Origin: Oscillospiraceae bacterium
GTDB lineage: Bacteria; Bacillota; Clostridia; Oscillospirales; Oscillospiraceae
NCBI GenBank assembly: GCA_016297855.1
Contig: JAEDFW010000015.1
Span: 1-21,049, forward strand
Direction: 5' to 3'
Length of the DNA stretch: 21,049 nt
Shown: piece by piece, positions 13,634 through 20,255 of the stretch
Numbering within the stretch: the first letter of the stretch is position 1
Layout: every line of letters starts with the position of its first letter
Notes under the pieces: generated by a model
The model's database searches: none
What the model saw: only the letters and a program-made list of their open reading frames with translations
What the model was told of the DNA's origin: nothing
Translations under genes and position numbers: made by a program

Positions 13634-15617
13634 AGCGTCTGCGCAGAAGCGCGATCACGAGACCCAGTATAAGCACAACGGCGGAACATACCAGCAAGAC
13701 AGCCGCTGCTTCGCCCGGAGCATCAGATTGTATCCCTGCCGGTGCGTCCGGGGCATCATTGGACTGCTCGCCTCCCGGGTTTTGTTCCATGGGCGGCACA
13801 TTCTCCATGGACGGGCGCCCGGAATTGGCAGGAGCAACTGCCTGACCATCCGCTCCGTCCGGCATTTGCACGGAAGCATCATCATGGAACTGTTCATCGA
13901 ATCCTTCCGGCGGCGCGCTGTCGTCTCCTTGCTGCATCTGCGGCATTCCGGCCGCCTCCTCCGGGCTGCCGCCGGGCATCATTTGCTGCTGATGGCGGCT
14001 TCCTCCGTCTCCGAAGCCGCCGCCAGTGCCGCTCATACTGCCCATATCAGAGAGGGTAATCTCCGAAGCATCGATCATTGCCGACACGTCTTCGGCCTGA
14101 CCGGAGGCCGTCGCGGGAATGGTTCCGTTCAGCTGGCCTTCCACGCTTTGCGCGCGCAGCAGGCAGAACGTTCGGAGCGTGTCCACGCCGGTCAGAAACT
14201 CTTCGTATGTGTAAAATGCGGTCGGATCTTTTTCAACATACGGCGCAATCAGCTTTTTTGCTGCATCGATTAACCCGGCAAAGTCCGTGCTCTGCAAGAA
14301 TTCAGCAAAGGACTCATGATAGCGCTGCGTGTATTGCTCGCTTTCAAAAATCCAGTGCAGCATGGGTCTGTCTTCGGAAGAGCCGGATGATACCGGCGTA
14401 TCGATGGGCGAATTGACCGTCTGCGTCGCATCCGCACTCTGGAATGAACCGAACGCCAGATTGTAGTCCCAAGGGATCATGGACAGCCGGCCGTCCTCTT
14501 CATACAGATAATAGTTGTGGACCAAGGAGCCTGTATAGCTGTCGCCGTTGCAGACAAAGTTATGCACAACAAAGTAGCGGATGACCTCGTCCACATCCAC
14601 CACCGTCTCGATATTCTCGCCCGTACTGAGCTGACGCAGCGACTCGATCAGCCGCTGCTGATCAGCCACGGTAATATCTGTTTTGGCGTTGTCGAAGATG
14701 TTGGAGTAGCTGGCAGGATCATCGTCAATGTATTGCAGTTTCACGTCATCGCTGCCCATGCCGCCGGCGTCACCGCGCGCCTGGTCGGGTGTATTTCTCC
14801 GGCTCTCGGGCGGCACTGCGTCTGCGCCGGGCATCTGCATACCATCGCTGCTTGGTTTCTGCCCGGTCATATCCGATGCGCCAGCCGTCGCATTGGCAGG
14901 CAAAGCTCCGCTATTGTCAGGTCTGACAGCCTGCGCAACAGAGTCCTGCGTCATATCCTGCTGGTCAAATCCCATGCCGTTTCCGCGTCCGCCGCCCATG
15001 CTCGTGCTGTCGGGCTTGTAGAGCTCACCGGAACCACTGCCGTAATTGCGCTGTAAAAACGCGTCCTCCACGCCCTCAACTGCCAGATACAGTCCCCAGT
15101 CTTCACCGTTGACACGCAGATACGCATAGCTGCAAAGCGGCGCGTCCACGCCAAAGGCATCCATCATCCGGTAGGTCAGATAGTCCTTCATATATGTGCT
15201 GTCCTGGATCAGATTGTTCAGGCTCAGCTTATCCAGACCGAAATAGCTTTTATTGCTGTCATAGTGGTCAAATTCGATCTTAAAGCTGTAGCGGTCGCTG
15301 TTCATGGAGGATACGGCGCTTAAGGACGTGTTTCCCTTGCCCCGGATCGCCACATTTTTCACTGCTTTTCCGTCGATGATGACCGAGCAGACAGAATACT
15401 CCTCGCTTTCGCAGGTATCCAGAAACGCGTCCCAATCATCCATGACGATCTCAATGGTGTGGACCACCGAAGGATCAAACAGCTTTGTTTCATACCCCAT
15501 TTCCTGCCCGCCAAAGTCCATTCCGGATACTGCCGGGCTCATCAGAACAGCAGTCAGAAGCAGCGACAGTATAACGGCGGCAACGCAGATCCGGTCGATA
15601 TATTTGTGCGTTGACAT
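13632..15617 (-). CDS. CotH-family protein kinase, membrane anchored, with Met/Gly/Gln-rich inserts
   Basis: The product has 661 residues. It has an N-terminal hydrophobic helix (about 10-30) and a C-terminal helix (about 636-656) followed by RRR. The CotH core runs 45-490: AIRGKGNTSL (90-99, nucleotide loop), FKIEFDHYD, LDKLSLNNLIQDSTYMKDYL, LRVNGEDWGLYLAVEGVEDAFLQR, FVCNGDSYTGSLVHNYYLYE and MIPWDYNLAFGSF with the metal-binding Asp 383. CotH proteins are atypical kinases; the Bacillus member phosphorylates spore coat proteins. The core is interrupted by a low-complexity insert (about 202-292), and a similar tail (about 500-635) is rich in Met, Gln, Gly and Asp. SD GAGGAGG precedes ATG 15617. 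It ends the VTC/DUF4956/CotH operon; the gap to DUF4956 is 11 bp. Confidence 0.92.
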   Translation of the reverse strand: MSTHKYIDRICVAAVILSLLLTAVLMSPAVSGMDFGGQEMGYETKLFDPSVVHTIEIVMDDWDAFLDTCESEEYSVCSVIIDGKAVKNVAIRGKGNTSLSAVSSMNSDRYSFKIEFDHYDSNKSYFGLDKLSLNNLIQDSTYMKDYLTYRMMDAFGVDAPLCSYAYLRVNGEDWGLYLAVEGVEDAFLQRNYGSGSGELYKPDSTSMGGGRGNGMGFDQQDMTQDSVAQAVRPDNSGALPANATAGASDMTGQKPSSDGMQMPGADAVPPESRRNTPDQARGDAGGMGSDDVKLQYIDDDPASYSNIFDNAKTDITVADQQRLIESLRQLSTGENIETVVDVDEVIRYFVVHNFVCNGDSYTGSLVHNYYLYEEDGRLSMIPWDYNLAFGSFQSADATQTVNSPIDTPVSSGSSEDRPMLHWIFESEQYTQRYHESFAEFLQSTDFAGLIDAAKKLIAPYVEKDPTAFYTYEEFLTGVDTLRTFCLLRAQSVEGQLNGTIPATASGQAEDVSAMIDASEITLSDMGSMSGTGGGFGDGGSRHQQQMMPGGSPEEAAGMPQMQQGDDSAPPEGFDEQFHDDASVQMPDGADGQAVAPANSGRPSMENVPPMEQNPGGEQSNDAPDAPAGIQSDAPGEAAAVLLVCSAVVLILGLVIALLRRR

Positions 15618-15628
15618 TGCCTGCCTCC

Positions 15629-16300
15629 TCAGCCCATATAATCGCCGTTATAGCTGACCAGTACTGCACTGCACACGCCTTCCATTTCAGAAAGAGTGTT
15701 GACAAAGTCAGTGTCGTCACTCTTGAGCCGGATCTCCAGATTCAGCTCGATCGTCCCCTTTTGCGCAGACTTGCTCTTGACCGTGCAGCGCTGCACCTGC
15801 TTGGATAAAAAGTCCATTGCCTGCATCTCGCTGCTGTGATCCACGCACTGCAGCACTACGATATACGGATTGCAGTGCGATTTCCGGTTTACGAAGACAA
15901 TGAGAATGACACCAATGATAACGCTGCCGATCACTGCCAGAGGGATCATGCCTGCAGCAAGGACAATACCCACGGCGATCGACCAGAATAAAAAGGCAAT
16001 ATCCAGCGGCTCTTTGATAGCGGTGCGGAACCGGACGATGGACAGCGCACCGACCATGCCAAGCGAGAGCACTACGTTGCTGGTGACTGCCAGTATCACA
16101 ACGGTGGTAATCATCGTCAGGGCAATGAGGGTCACGCCGAAGCTCGACGAGTACATCACGCCCTGATAGGTCTTCTTATAGACCAGAAAGATGAACAGGC
16201 CCAAGCCAAACGCCAGTAAGATCGCAATGGCCATGTCCAGAATGCTCACACTGGTGATATTCTCCAGAAAGCTGGATTTGAAGATGTCCTGAAACGTCAT
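15629..16300 (-). CDS. DUF4956 membrane protein
   Basis: The product has 223 residues. At least four transmembrane helices lie in residues 20-140 (MAIAILLAFGLGLFIFLVY, VTLIALTMITTVVILAVTS, IAFLFWSIAVGIVLAAGMIP, IGSVIIGVILIVFV). Between them sits the DUF4956 signature SLGMVGALSIVRFRTAIKEP, with an Arg-x-Arg pair at the cytoplasmic face. The C-terminal about 80 residues are soluble and ferredoxin-like (strand QKGTIELNLEIRL). The family commonly lies beside VTC-domain and CotH genes, as here. A role as channel or transporter partner for polyphosphate-related chemistry has been suggested but not shown. SD AAGGAG lies nine bases ahead of ATG 16300. Confidence 0.88.
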   Translation of the reverse strand: MTFQDIFKSSFLENITSVSILDMAIAILLAFGLGLFIFLVYKKTYQGVMYSSSFGVTLIALTMITTVVILAVTSNVVLSLGMVGALSIVRFRTAIKEPLDIAFLFWSIAVGIVLAAGMIPLAVIGSVIIGVILIVFVNRKSHCNPYIVVLQCVDHSSEMQAMDFLSKQVQRCTVKSKSAQKGTIELNLEIRLKSDDTDFVNTLSEMEGVCSAVLVSYNGDYMG

Positions 16301-16318
16301 ATGTGTTTTCTCCTTCGT

Positions 16319-16990
16319 TTAACCATAGATTCTGCAGGCTGCATATTTCGAAAAGGCGCCTGCATGGCGGCCGCACAGTTGGACTGCAGCGCGGACCGGT
16401 TCCGGCAAGAATTCATCCCACTTTACCTCAAGAATGATGGGCGCATCGCCAGCAGGGATCGTGATACAGTCGCAGCGCAGAAAGTCCTTGCAGCTGCAGC
16501 CGGTGCGGATGTTGTAATCCAGCGTGATGCGCACATTTCCGGGCGAATAGATGTAGGGCTCGCGCACATAATCGACGATTGTCTTTGGCCGCAGTCCCTG
16601 ACACAGCATTTTGGAATACAGCTCTGCCACCAGCGACCGGCCGCATCCCGGCATCCACGCCCAGTCGCCGCTTAAAATGGCGGCGGTTTCTGCGGCGCTG
16701 ATCTGTTCGGCCTGCTTGCTGCCAAGGCCGTTCCGTTTGCTCTTCTTTTCCAGATGGATGAGAGAAATATCGCCATTGTAGCAGCGAATCCGGAATTTTT
16801 CCCTCGCATTCACGCCATCCAGCTTTTCCCGCAACGCTTTGTCCGAAAGATTATCAAAATACAGGCTTCGGATCTGGTACGTTCCGTTTACCGCATGCGG
16901 ATCCGGTCGCGCAATTGCACGCAGCCGCTGCCGCACGGCGATTCGGTCTGAAGCGTTGATCTCAATCTTCCATTCATGGCGAACCTCCAT
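16319..16990 (-). CDS. VTC-domain polyphosphate polymerase-like protein
   Basis: The product has 223 residues, consisting only of the VTC tunnel-fold domain. Charged residues of the tunnel are visible: RHEWKIEI at the N-terminus, RSLYFD (Arg 41), KFRIRCY (Lys 65, Arg 67, Arg 69), HLEKKSK (Glu 81, Lys 82, Lys 83), DYVREPY (Arg 143), ITLDYNIR (Asp 158, Arg 162), ILEVKWD (Glu 188, Lys 190) and SKYAACR (Ser 214, Lys 215). Eukaryotic VTC4 makes polyphosphate from ATP with such residues. No SPX domain is present, as usual in bacteria. Several Cys (165, 167, 173, 175) cluster before the last strand pair. SD AAGGAGG lies eight bases before ATG 16990. It is the first gene of the VTC/DUF4956/CotH operon. 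Confidence 0.9.
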   Translation of the reverse strand: MEVRHEWKIEINASDRIAVRQRLRAIARPDPHAVNGTYQIRSLYFDNLSDKALREKLDGVNAREKFRIRCYNGDISLIHLEKKSKRNGLGSKQAEQISAAETAAILSGDWAWMPGCGRSLVAELYSKMLCQGLRPKTIVDYVREPYIYSPGNVRITLDYNIRTGCSCKDFLRCDCITIPAGDAPIILEVKWDEFLPEPVRAAVQLCGRHAGAFSKYAACRIYG

Positions 16991-17019
16991 ATAGCCGACC
17001 TCCTTCGTTCGGAATATTG

Positions 17020-17051
17020 AAACTATATCAAGTTTACTTTAGAACAAACTT
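17020..17051. promoter_or_regulatory. Candidate response-regulator half-sites at the VTC promoter
   Basis: AAACT (17020-17024), AAGTTT (17030-17035) and AAACTT (17046-17051) form overlapping inverted repeats across the -10 and -35 region. OmpR-type regulators use such spaced half-sites. This is a pattern match; a role for the adjacent regulator is inference. Confidence 0.4.
17022..17030 (-). promoter_or_regulatory. Extended -10 promoter of the VTC/DUF4956/CotH operon
   Basis: On the minus strand TGA-TATAGT (17030-17022) is an extended -10 element located 32 bases before the VTC ATG, with weak AAGTTT/TTGTTC matches at the -35 distance. It lies downstream of the histidine-kinase terminator, so the operon must be started from here. 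Confidence 0.6.
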
Positions 17052-17058
17052 AGAAAAA

Positions 17059-17089
17059 ACCGACGCGAATGGTATCCATTCGCGTCGGT
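17059..17089 (-). terminator. Intrinsic terminator of the response regulator/kinase operon
   Basis: A perfect 14-bp stem (17059-17072 with 17076-17089) around loop TAT is followed on the minus strand by TTTTTTC (17058-17052). It separates the two-component operon from the VTC operon. Confidence 0.95.
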
Positions 17090-17117
17090 CTGTAAACAAT
17101 CTGTGAATGCTGCGCAA

Positions 17118-18359
17118 TTACAACACAACCGTAAACACGATCTCGGCTGCTCCGTTTTCCAGGCAGGCGGAAATACTGCCTCTATGCGCGTCCACGATGG
17201 CTTTCGCAGCAGAAAGGCCGATGCCGTATCCGCCGGTTTTCTGCGTTCTGGCCGCATCTGCGCGGTAGAAGCGCTCAAACAGCCGATCCGGTGCAAGCTC
17301 CGCCGCGTCGTCCAGCGTGTTTTTTACCCGCAGACAGATTCCCTGCTCGGTCTCTCGGAGCGTAACATGGATGCTGCCGCCGGGCGGCGTGTATTTCACA
17401 GCATTATCCATGAGAATGGAGACAAGCTGCTGTATGCTCTCCCGATTTGCCTTGATGGTGATATCGCGCTGCATATCCAGATCGGGCTCAATCTGCTTGG
17501 CTTGCGCCGCTTCATAAAACGGGTCCATTACCTCTTCCAGCAGAAGATTGAATGAAAACTCGGTCATGGGCAAAACGATATTGTCCTCATCCAGTCTGGC
17601 CAGCGCCAGAAGATTCTGCATCAGACCGGTCAGCCGGATAGTCTGCGCCCGGATGTTCCTGCTCCATTTGTTTTCGCCGGTATGCAGTTCCATCGCATCC
17701 GTATTGGCAAGAATGATCGCCAGCGGCGTTTTGATCTCGTGCCCTGCGTTGGTCACAAATTGTTTCTGCTTTTCAAAATTGACCGCAATCGGGCGGATCG
17801 CCCGTTTGGACAGCAGCGATACCAGCAGCAGCATCATTAGCCAGCAGAACGCGCCGCCGCCGCAGGAGGCGAGCAGCACATTGAGCCGGCTTGCCTGCTG
17901 CACCGAGGCATCCAGAAATACAGCAAGACTGCCTCCATCAGGCGTTTGCTGAAATGCATATTCAAATTGTTCATATCGTCCGGCGTTGCTGGCTTTTACA
18001 TAGGCTTTCTGCGCGATTTCCGCCGCTTCGTCCTCTGAAACGGCATAAATATGTTTGCTGTCTGTAAACCGCACCTCGCCGTCCGCATCAAAAAAAACGA
18101 TAAAATATCTTGCACCCAGCATATCGTCCGGGCGCGGAGCGGCCGGCCTGAGTTTGTTTGCTCTATCATCCTGAAACACGGGCGCTCCTGGCGGATCATA
18201 CGCGCCCCGGCTGTCCACCAACGTATCAAGAATATAACCGGTCTGCCGCTGTGTCATCACATAATTGACAATATTGATGCCGCCCAGCAGCACAATGAGC
18301 AGAACCGTGATCGCCGCCATGGCGGTAACGATAAAGCGTTTTTGTATCGAACGGATCAT
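17118..18359 (-). CDS. Sensor histidine kinase
   Basis: The product has 413 residues. TM1 is at about 10-33, an extracellular sensor region at 34-160 and TM2 at about 161-183. The cytoplasmic HisKA motif is FVTNAGHEIKTPLA with phospho-acceptor His 207. The ATPase has the N-box (SILMDNAVKYTPPGG, Asn 319), F-box (RLFERFYRAD) and G2 box (GGYGIGL, 376-382). The canonical DxGxG G1 box is replaced by RVKNTLDD, as in a number of Bacillota kinases. The start ATG 18359 overlaps the response-regulator stop by four bases (ATGA). The upstream-extending frame to 18461 would overlap the regulator gene and is rejected. The sensed signal is unknown. Confidence 0.93.
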   Translation of the reverse strand: MIRSIQKRFIVTAMAAITVLLIVLLGGINIVNYVMTQRQTGYILDTLVDSRGAYDPPGAPVFQDDRANKLRPAAPRPDDMLGARYFIVFFDADGEVRFTDSKHIYAVSEDEAAEIAQKAYVKASNAGRYEQFEYAFQQTPDGGSLAVFLDASVQQASRLNVLLASCGGGAFCWLMMLLLVSLLSKRAIRPIAVNFEKQKQFVTNAGHEIKTPLAIILANTDAMELHTGENKWSRNIRAQTIRLTGLMQNLLALARLDEDNIVLPMTEFSFNLLLEEVMDPFYEAAQAKQIEPDLDMQRDITIKANRESIQQLVSILMDNAVKYTPPGGSIHVTLRETEQGICLRVKNTLDDAAELAPDRLFERFYRADAARTQKTGGYGIGLSAAKAIVDAHRGSISACLENGAAEIVFTVVL

Positions 18360-19030
18360 TTCTTCATCTCCAATGTATAGCCAACGCTTCTCCTTGCGCG
18401 GATCTCGGTGTCTGAACCCAGCAGCAGCAGACGCTTTCTCAGGTAGCAAATGTATACCCACACGATCCCCAGCTCGGCCTCTGTATCATATCCCCACACC
18501 TTTGTGAGCAGCTCCTCGGAGGAAAGGTAGATGCCCTGATTGCGCAGCAGCGTTTCCATGAGCTGATATTCCAGCTTCGGCAGTGTAACAGACCGGTCTT
18601 TGCAGGAAAGCTGAAAGTTCTGCGGATTGAGCGAGAGGTCGGCATAGCGCAGAATATCGGGAAGATAGGTATCGCGTCTGCGCAGCATGGCTCTGATCCG
18701 CGCCAGAAGCTCTTCCATATGAAACGGCTTGGGCAGGTAATCATCCGCGCCCAGATCCAGCCCCTGAATCCGGTCTTCGATCTCGGATCTTGCCGTCAGA
18801 AACAGCGCCGGCGTTTTGCAACCCTCGCTCCGCAGCGCTTTCAGCACCGCAAAGCCGTCCATCTTCGGCATCATGATATCCAGAATGATGCCATCATACT
18901 GCTCTACGCGGGCATAATCCAGCGCATCCTGGCCGTTATAGACGGCGTCGACCTGATAGTTATGATAGCTCAAAATGTCCACAACGGCCTCCGAAAGGCC
19001 GATCTCATCTTCGGCAAACAGCAATTTCAT
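18356..19030 (-). CDS. OmpR-family response regulator
   Basis: The product has 224 residues. The receiver domain has acidic residues Glu 7-Asp 8 (FAEDE), phospho-acceptor Asp 51 (IILDIMMPKMDGF), Thr 79 (LFLTA) and Lys 101 (DYLPKPFHM). Residues about 128-224 are an OmpR/PhoB winged helix (VTLPKLEYQLMETLLRNQG, LLTKVWGYDTEAELGIVWVYICYLRKRL). It is the first gene of the two-component operon and is translationally coupled to the kinase. SD GGAGGAG lies six bases before ATG 19030. Likely targets are its own promoter and the adjacent VTC/DUF4956/CotH operon (inference from position). Confidence 0.95.
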   Translation of the reverse strand: MKLLFAEDEIGLSEAVVDILSYHNYQVDAVYNGQDALDYARVEQYDGIILDIMMPKMDGFAVLKALRSEGCKTPALFLTARSEIEDRIQGLDLGADDYLPKPFHMEELLARIRAMLRRRDTYLPDILRYADLSLNPQNFQLSCKDRSVTLPKLEYQLMETLLRNQGIYLSSEELLTKVWGYDTEAELGIVWVYICYLRKRLLLLGSDTEIRARRSVGYTLEMKK

Positions 19031-19114
19031 AGAATCTCCTCCAAATCTATCCTATCGCAGCTACCTTAAAACTGGATTAGACCGCGGCATCGCCGGATCC
19101 GTGTGTTTTCCTGT

Positions 19115-19123
19115 ATTCTACCA
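19115..19123 (-). promoter_or_regulatory. Candidate extended -10 promoter of the response regulator operon
   Basis: On the minus strand TGG-TAGAAT (19123-19115) fits an extended -10. No good -35 lies at the right distance. The leader to the regulator ATG would be about 75 bases. Confidence 0.4.
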
Positions 19124-19161
19124 CACAATTTACACCAAGAAAAGCCGTTGCTGCGCGGCAC

Positions 19162-19302
19162 GGTTGTAATCTGCCTTACATTGTGCCCGCATTCTTGTCA
19201 CAACCGACAGTTGATATGGTTATTTTGTCTCGATTCAACCATTGGTTGTTGATTTTTTCGTCAATTCAACCGTAAATCTCTTGTTTTTTCCGGAATTCAG
19301 CC
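19162..19302. repeat. Phased CAACC/GGTTG site array
   Basis: GGTTG at 19162-19166 and 19244-19248, and CAACC at 19201-19205, 19236-19240, 19267-19271 and (variant CAGCC) 19298-19302. The CAACC starts are 35, 31 and 31 bases apart, about three helical turns. The last three are each preceded by ATT. CAACCA-T-TGGTTG at 19236-19248 is a perfect 13-base dyad. The last copy lies inside the spacer of the XRE-gene promoter, as expected for a repressor site. Confidence 0.65.
19233..19294 (+). repeat. Two direct 31-bp repeats upstream of the XRE gene
   Basis: Units 19233-19263 and 19264-19294 share ATTCAACC at positions 1-8 and TTTTTTC at positions 21-27; a third, partial copy begins with ATTCAGCC at 19295. 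The middle of the units has diverged. Confidence 0.6.
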
Positions 19303-19309
19303 GTATTAT
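19281..19309 (+). promoter_or_regulatory. Sigma-A-type promoter of the XRE regulator gene
   Basis: -35 TTGTTT (19281-19286), 17-bp spacer, -10 TATTAT (19304-19309). The expected leader is about 23 bases and includes SD AAAGGAGG (19324-19331) before ATG 19339. The spacer contains one ATTCAGCC site. Confidence 0.75.
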
Positions 19310-19338
19310 GAATCCACAAATGCAAAGGAGGTCACACC

Positions 19339-20103
19339 ATGGATATCACGAAATTCAGTCAGACGATTGCAGGCTACCGCAAGGAGCGCGCCATGACGCA
19401 GGAGCAGCTCGCGCAGGAGCTCGGCGTCACCGCGCAGGCGGTCAGCAAGTGGGAGAACGCTCTGAGCTATCCCGACATCTCGCTGCTTGTACCGATGGCT
19501 GACCTGTTTGAGGTCTCGCTCGACGAGCTGTTCGGCCGCGCCTACAACAAACCGGCCGCAGTGGACGACGATGAAGCGCCCGGGGCGCAGGTCATTTACA
19601 ATGAGCTGCCCTGGGACAACGACCCTGGCACACTGCACGTCGTGCTCTTCGCCGGACACAAGCTGGTCGGAAACAGCCTGTTCCACCGCCATCAGAAGGA
19701 GAAGCAGCAGGTCGAGTTCTGCTATGAGGGCCCGGCGCTCAACATCCAGAGCGACTTCTCTGTCACATGCCGTGAGAATACCGTCATTCAAGGCAGTGTC
19801 AACGCCGGTGACGGCGTGAACTGCGGGCAGGTCTGCGGCAATGTAAGTGCAGGCGACAGCGTGAACTGCGGCGAAGTCTACGGCAGCGTGAGCGCAGGTG
19901 ACGGCGTGAACTGCGGTGATGTGCGCGGCAGCGTCACGGCTGGCGACAGCGTCCGCTGCGGCAGCGTCGGCGGCAATGTCCGCGCCAGCGACGGTGTCAG
20001 CTGCGGCGACGTGCAAGGCGACGTGCGCGCGGGTGACAGCGTCCGCTGCACGGCGGTCTACGGTACCGCCTCCGGTTCTGACGGCGTACACATCTGCAAG
20101 TGA
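19339..20103 (+). CDS. XRE-family regulator fused to a cysteine-ladder beta-solenoid
   Basis: The product has 254 residues. Residues 5-66 are a Cro/C1-type HTH (IAGYRKERAMTQEQLAQELGVTAQAVSKWEN, then YPDISLLVPMADLFEVSLDELFG). Residues about 80-150 are a beta-rich linker (VIYNELPWDNDPGTLHVVLF). Residues 156-245 are six 15-residue repeats with consensus A-G-D-G/S-V-x-C-G-x-V-x-G-x-V-x and a Cys at 162, 177, 192, 207, 222 and 237; a partial seventh repeat ends the protein. The repeats alternate Gly and Ser after Asp. They resemble bactofilin/DUF4097-type solenoids, which polymerise or form sheets. The effector is unknown; the stacked Cys ladder suggests a metal or redox input (inference). The gene stands alone between its own promoter and terminator, next to a CAACC array it may bind. 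Confidence 0.9.
   Translation: MDITKFSQTIAGYRKERAMTQEQLAQELGVTAQAVSKWENALSYPDISLLVPMADLFEVSLDELFGRAYNKPAAVDDDEAPGAQVIYNELPWDNDPGTLHVVLFAGHKLVGNSLFHRHQKEKQQVEFCYEGPALNIQSDFSVTCRENTVIQGSVNAGDGVNCGQVCGNVSAGDSVNCGEVYGSVSAGDGVNCGDVRGSVTAGDSVRCGSVGGNVRASDGVSCGDVQGDVRAGDSVRCTAVYGTASGSDGVHICK
19804..20073 (+). repeat. Six tandem 45-bp in-frame repeats coding the solenoid
   Basis: Each 45-bp unit codes 15 residues; a partial seventh follows. Units are related at the protein level and partly at the DNA level (GGCGAC/GGTGAC-AGC/GGC-GTG or GTC, then TGCGGC). Alternating units resemble each other more closely, suggesting growth by 90-bp duplication. Confidence 0.85.
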
Positions 20104-20107
20104 TCGC

Positions 20108-20138
20108 AGCCCCCTCTTCTGAGGGGGCTTTGCTCTTC
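20108..20138 (+). terminator. Intrinsic terminator of the XRE gene
   Basis: A 9-bp stem AGCCCCCTC / GAGGGGGCT (20108-20116 with 20121-20129) encloses loop TTCT and is followed by TTGCTCTT. It starts five bases after the stop codon. Confidence 0.85.
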
Positions 20139-20177
20139 CCGGTCGCAAAATAATTCCGCAGTTTTTTAGGAAAACAG

Positions 20178-20206
20178 TTGTTTTGGTTGGCTTTTCGTTG
20201 TATACT
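20178..20206 (+). promoter_or_regulatory. Sigma-A-type promoter of pta
   Basis: -35 TTGTTT (20178-20183), 17-bp spacer, -10 TATACT (20201-20206). Transcription would start near 20213, leaving a leader of about 43 bases. Confidence 0.8.
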
Positions 20207-20219
20207 CTAGGATAGATAA

Positions 20220-20236
20220 TTGCGGGAAACCCGCAA
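20220..20236 (+). other. Leader hairpin just upstream of the pta ribosome binding site
   Basis: TTGCGGG-AAA-CCCGCAA is a perfect 7-bp stem close to the expected 5' end of the mRNA. The SD GGAGGG (20241-20246) follows four bases later. It could stabilise the transcript, or be an operator at DNA level. Confidence 0.55.
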
Positions 20237-20255
20237 AAATGGAGGGATACATACC

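Larger units (their letters stand above)
19031..19338. other. Divergent intergenic region between the response regulator and the XRE regulator
   Basis: These 308 bases contain no gene. They hold an extended -10 for the minus-strand regulator operon, an array of CAACC/GGTTG sites (19162-19302), a 31-bp direct repeat and the plus-strand promoter of the XRE gene. Each is listed separately. Confidence 0.8.

Noticed and set aside
18360..18461. Upstream start for the histidine kinase
   Set aside because: It is inside the response regulator gene; the ATGA junction at 18359 gives a normal kinase start with TM1.
19804..20073. 45-bp tandem repeats as a CRISPR array
   Set aside because: There are no unique spacers; the repeats are contiguous, in frame and code the solenoid.
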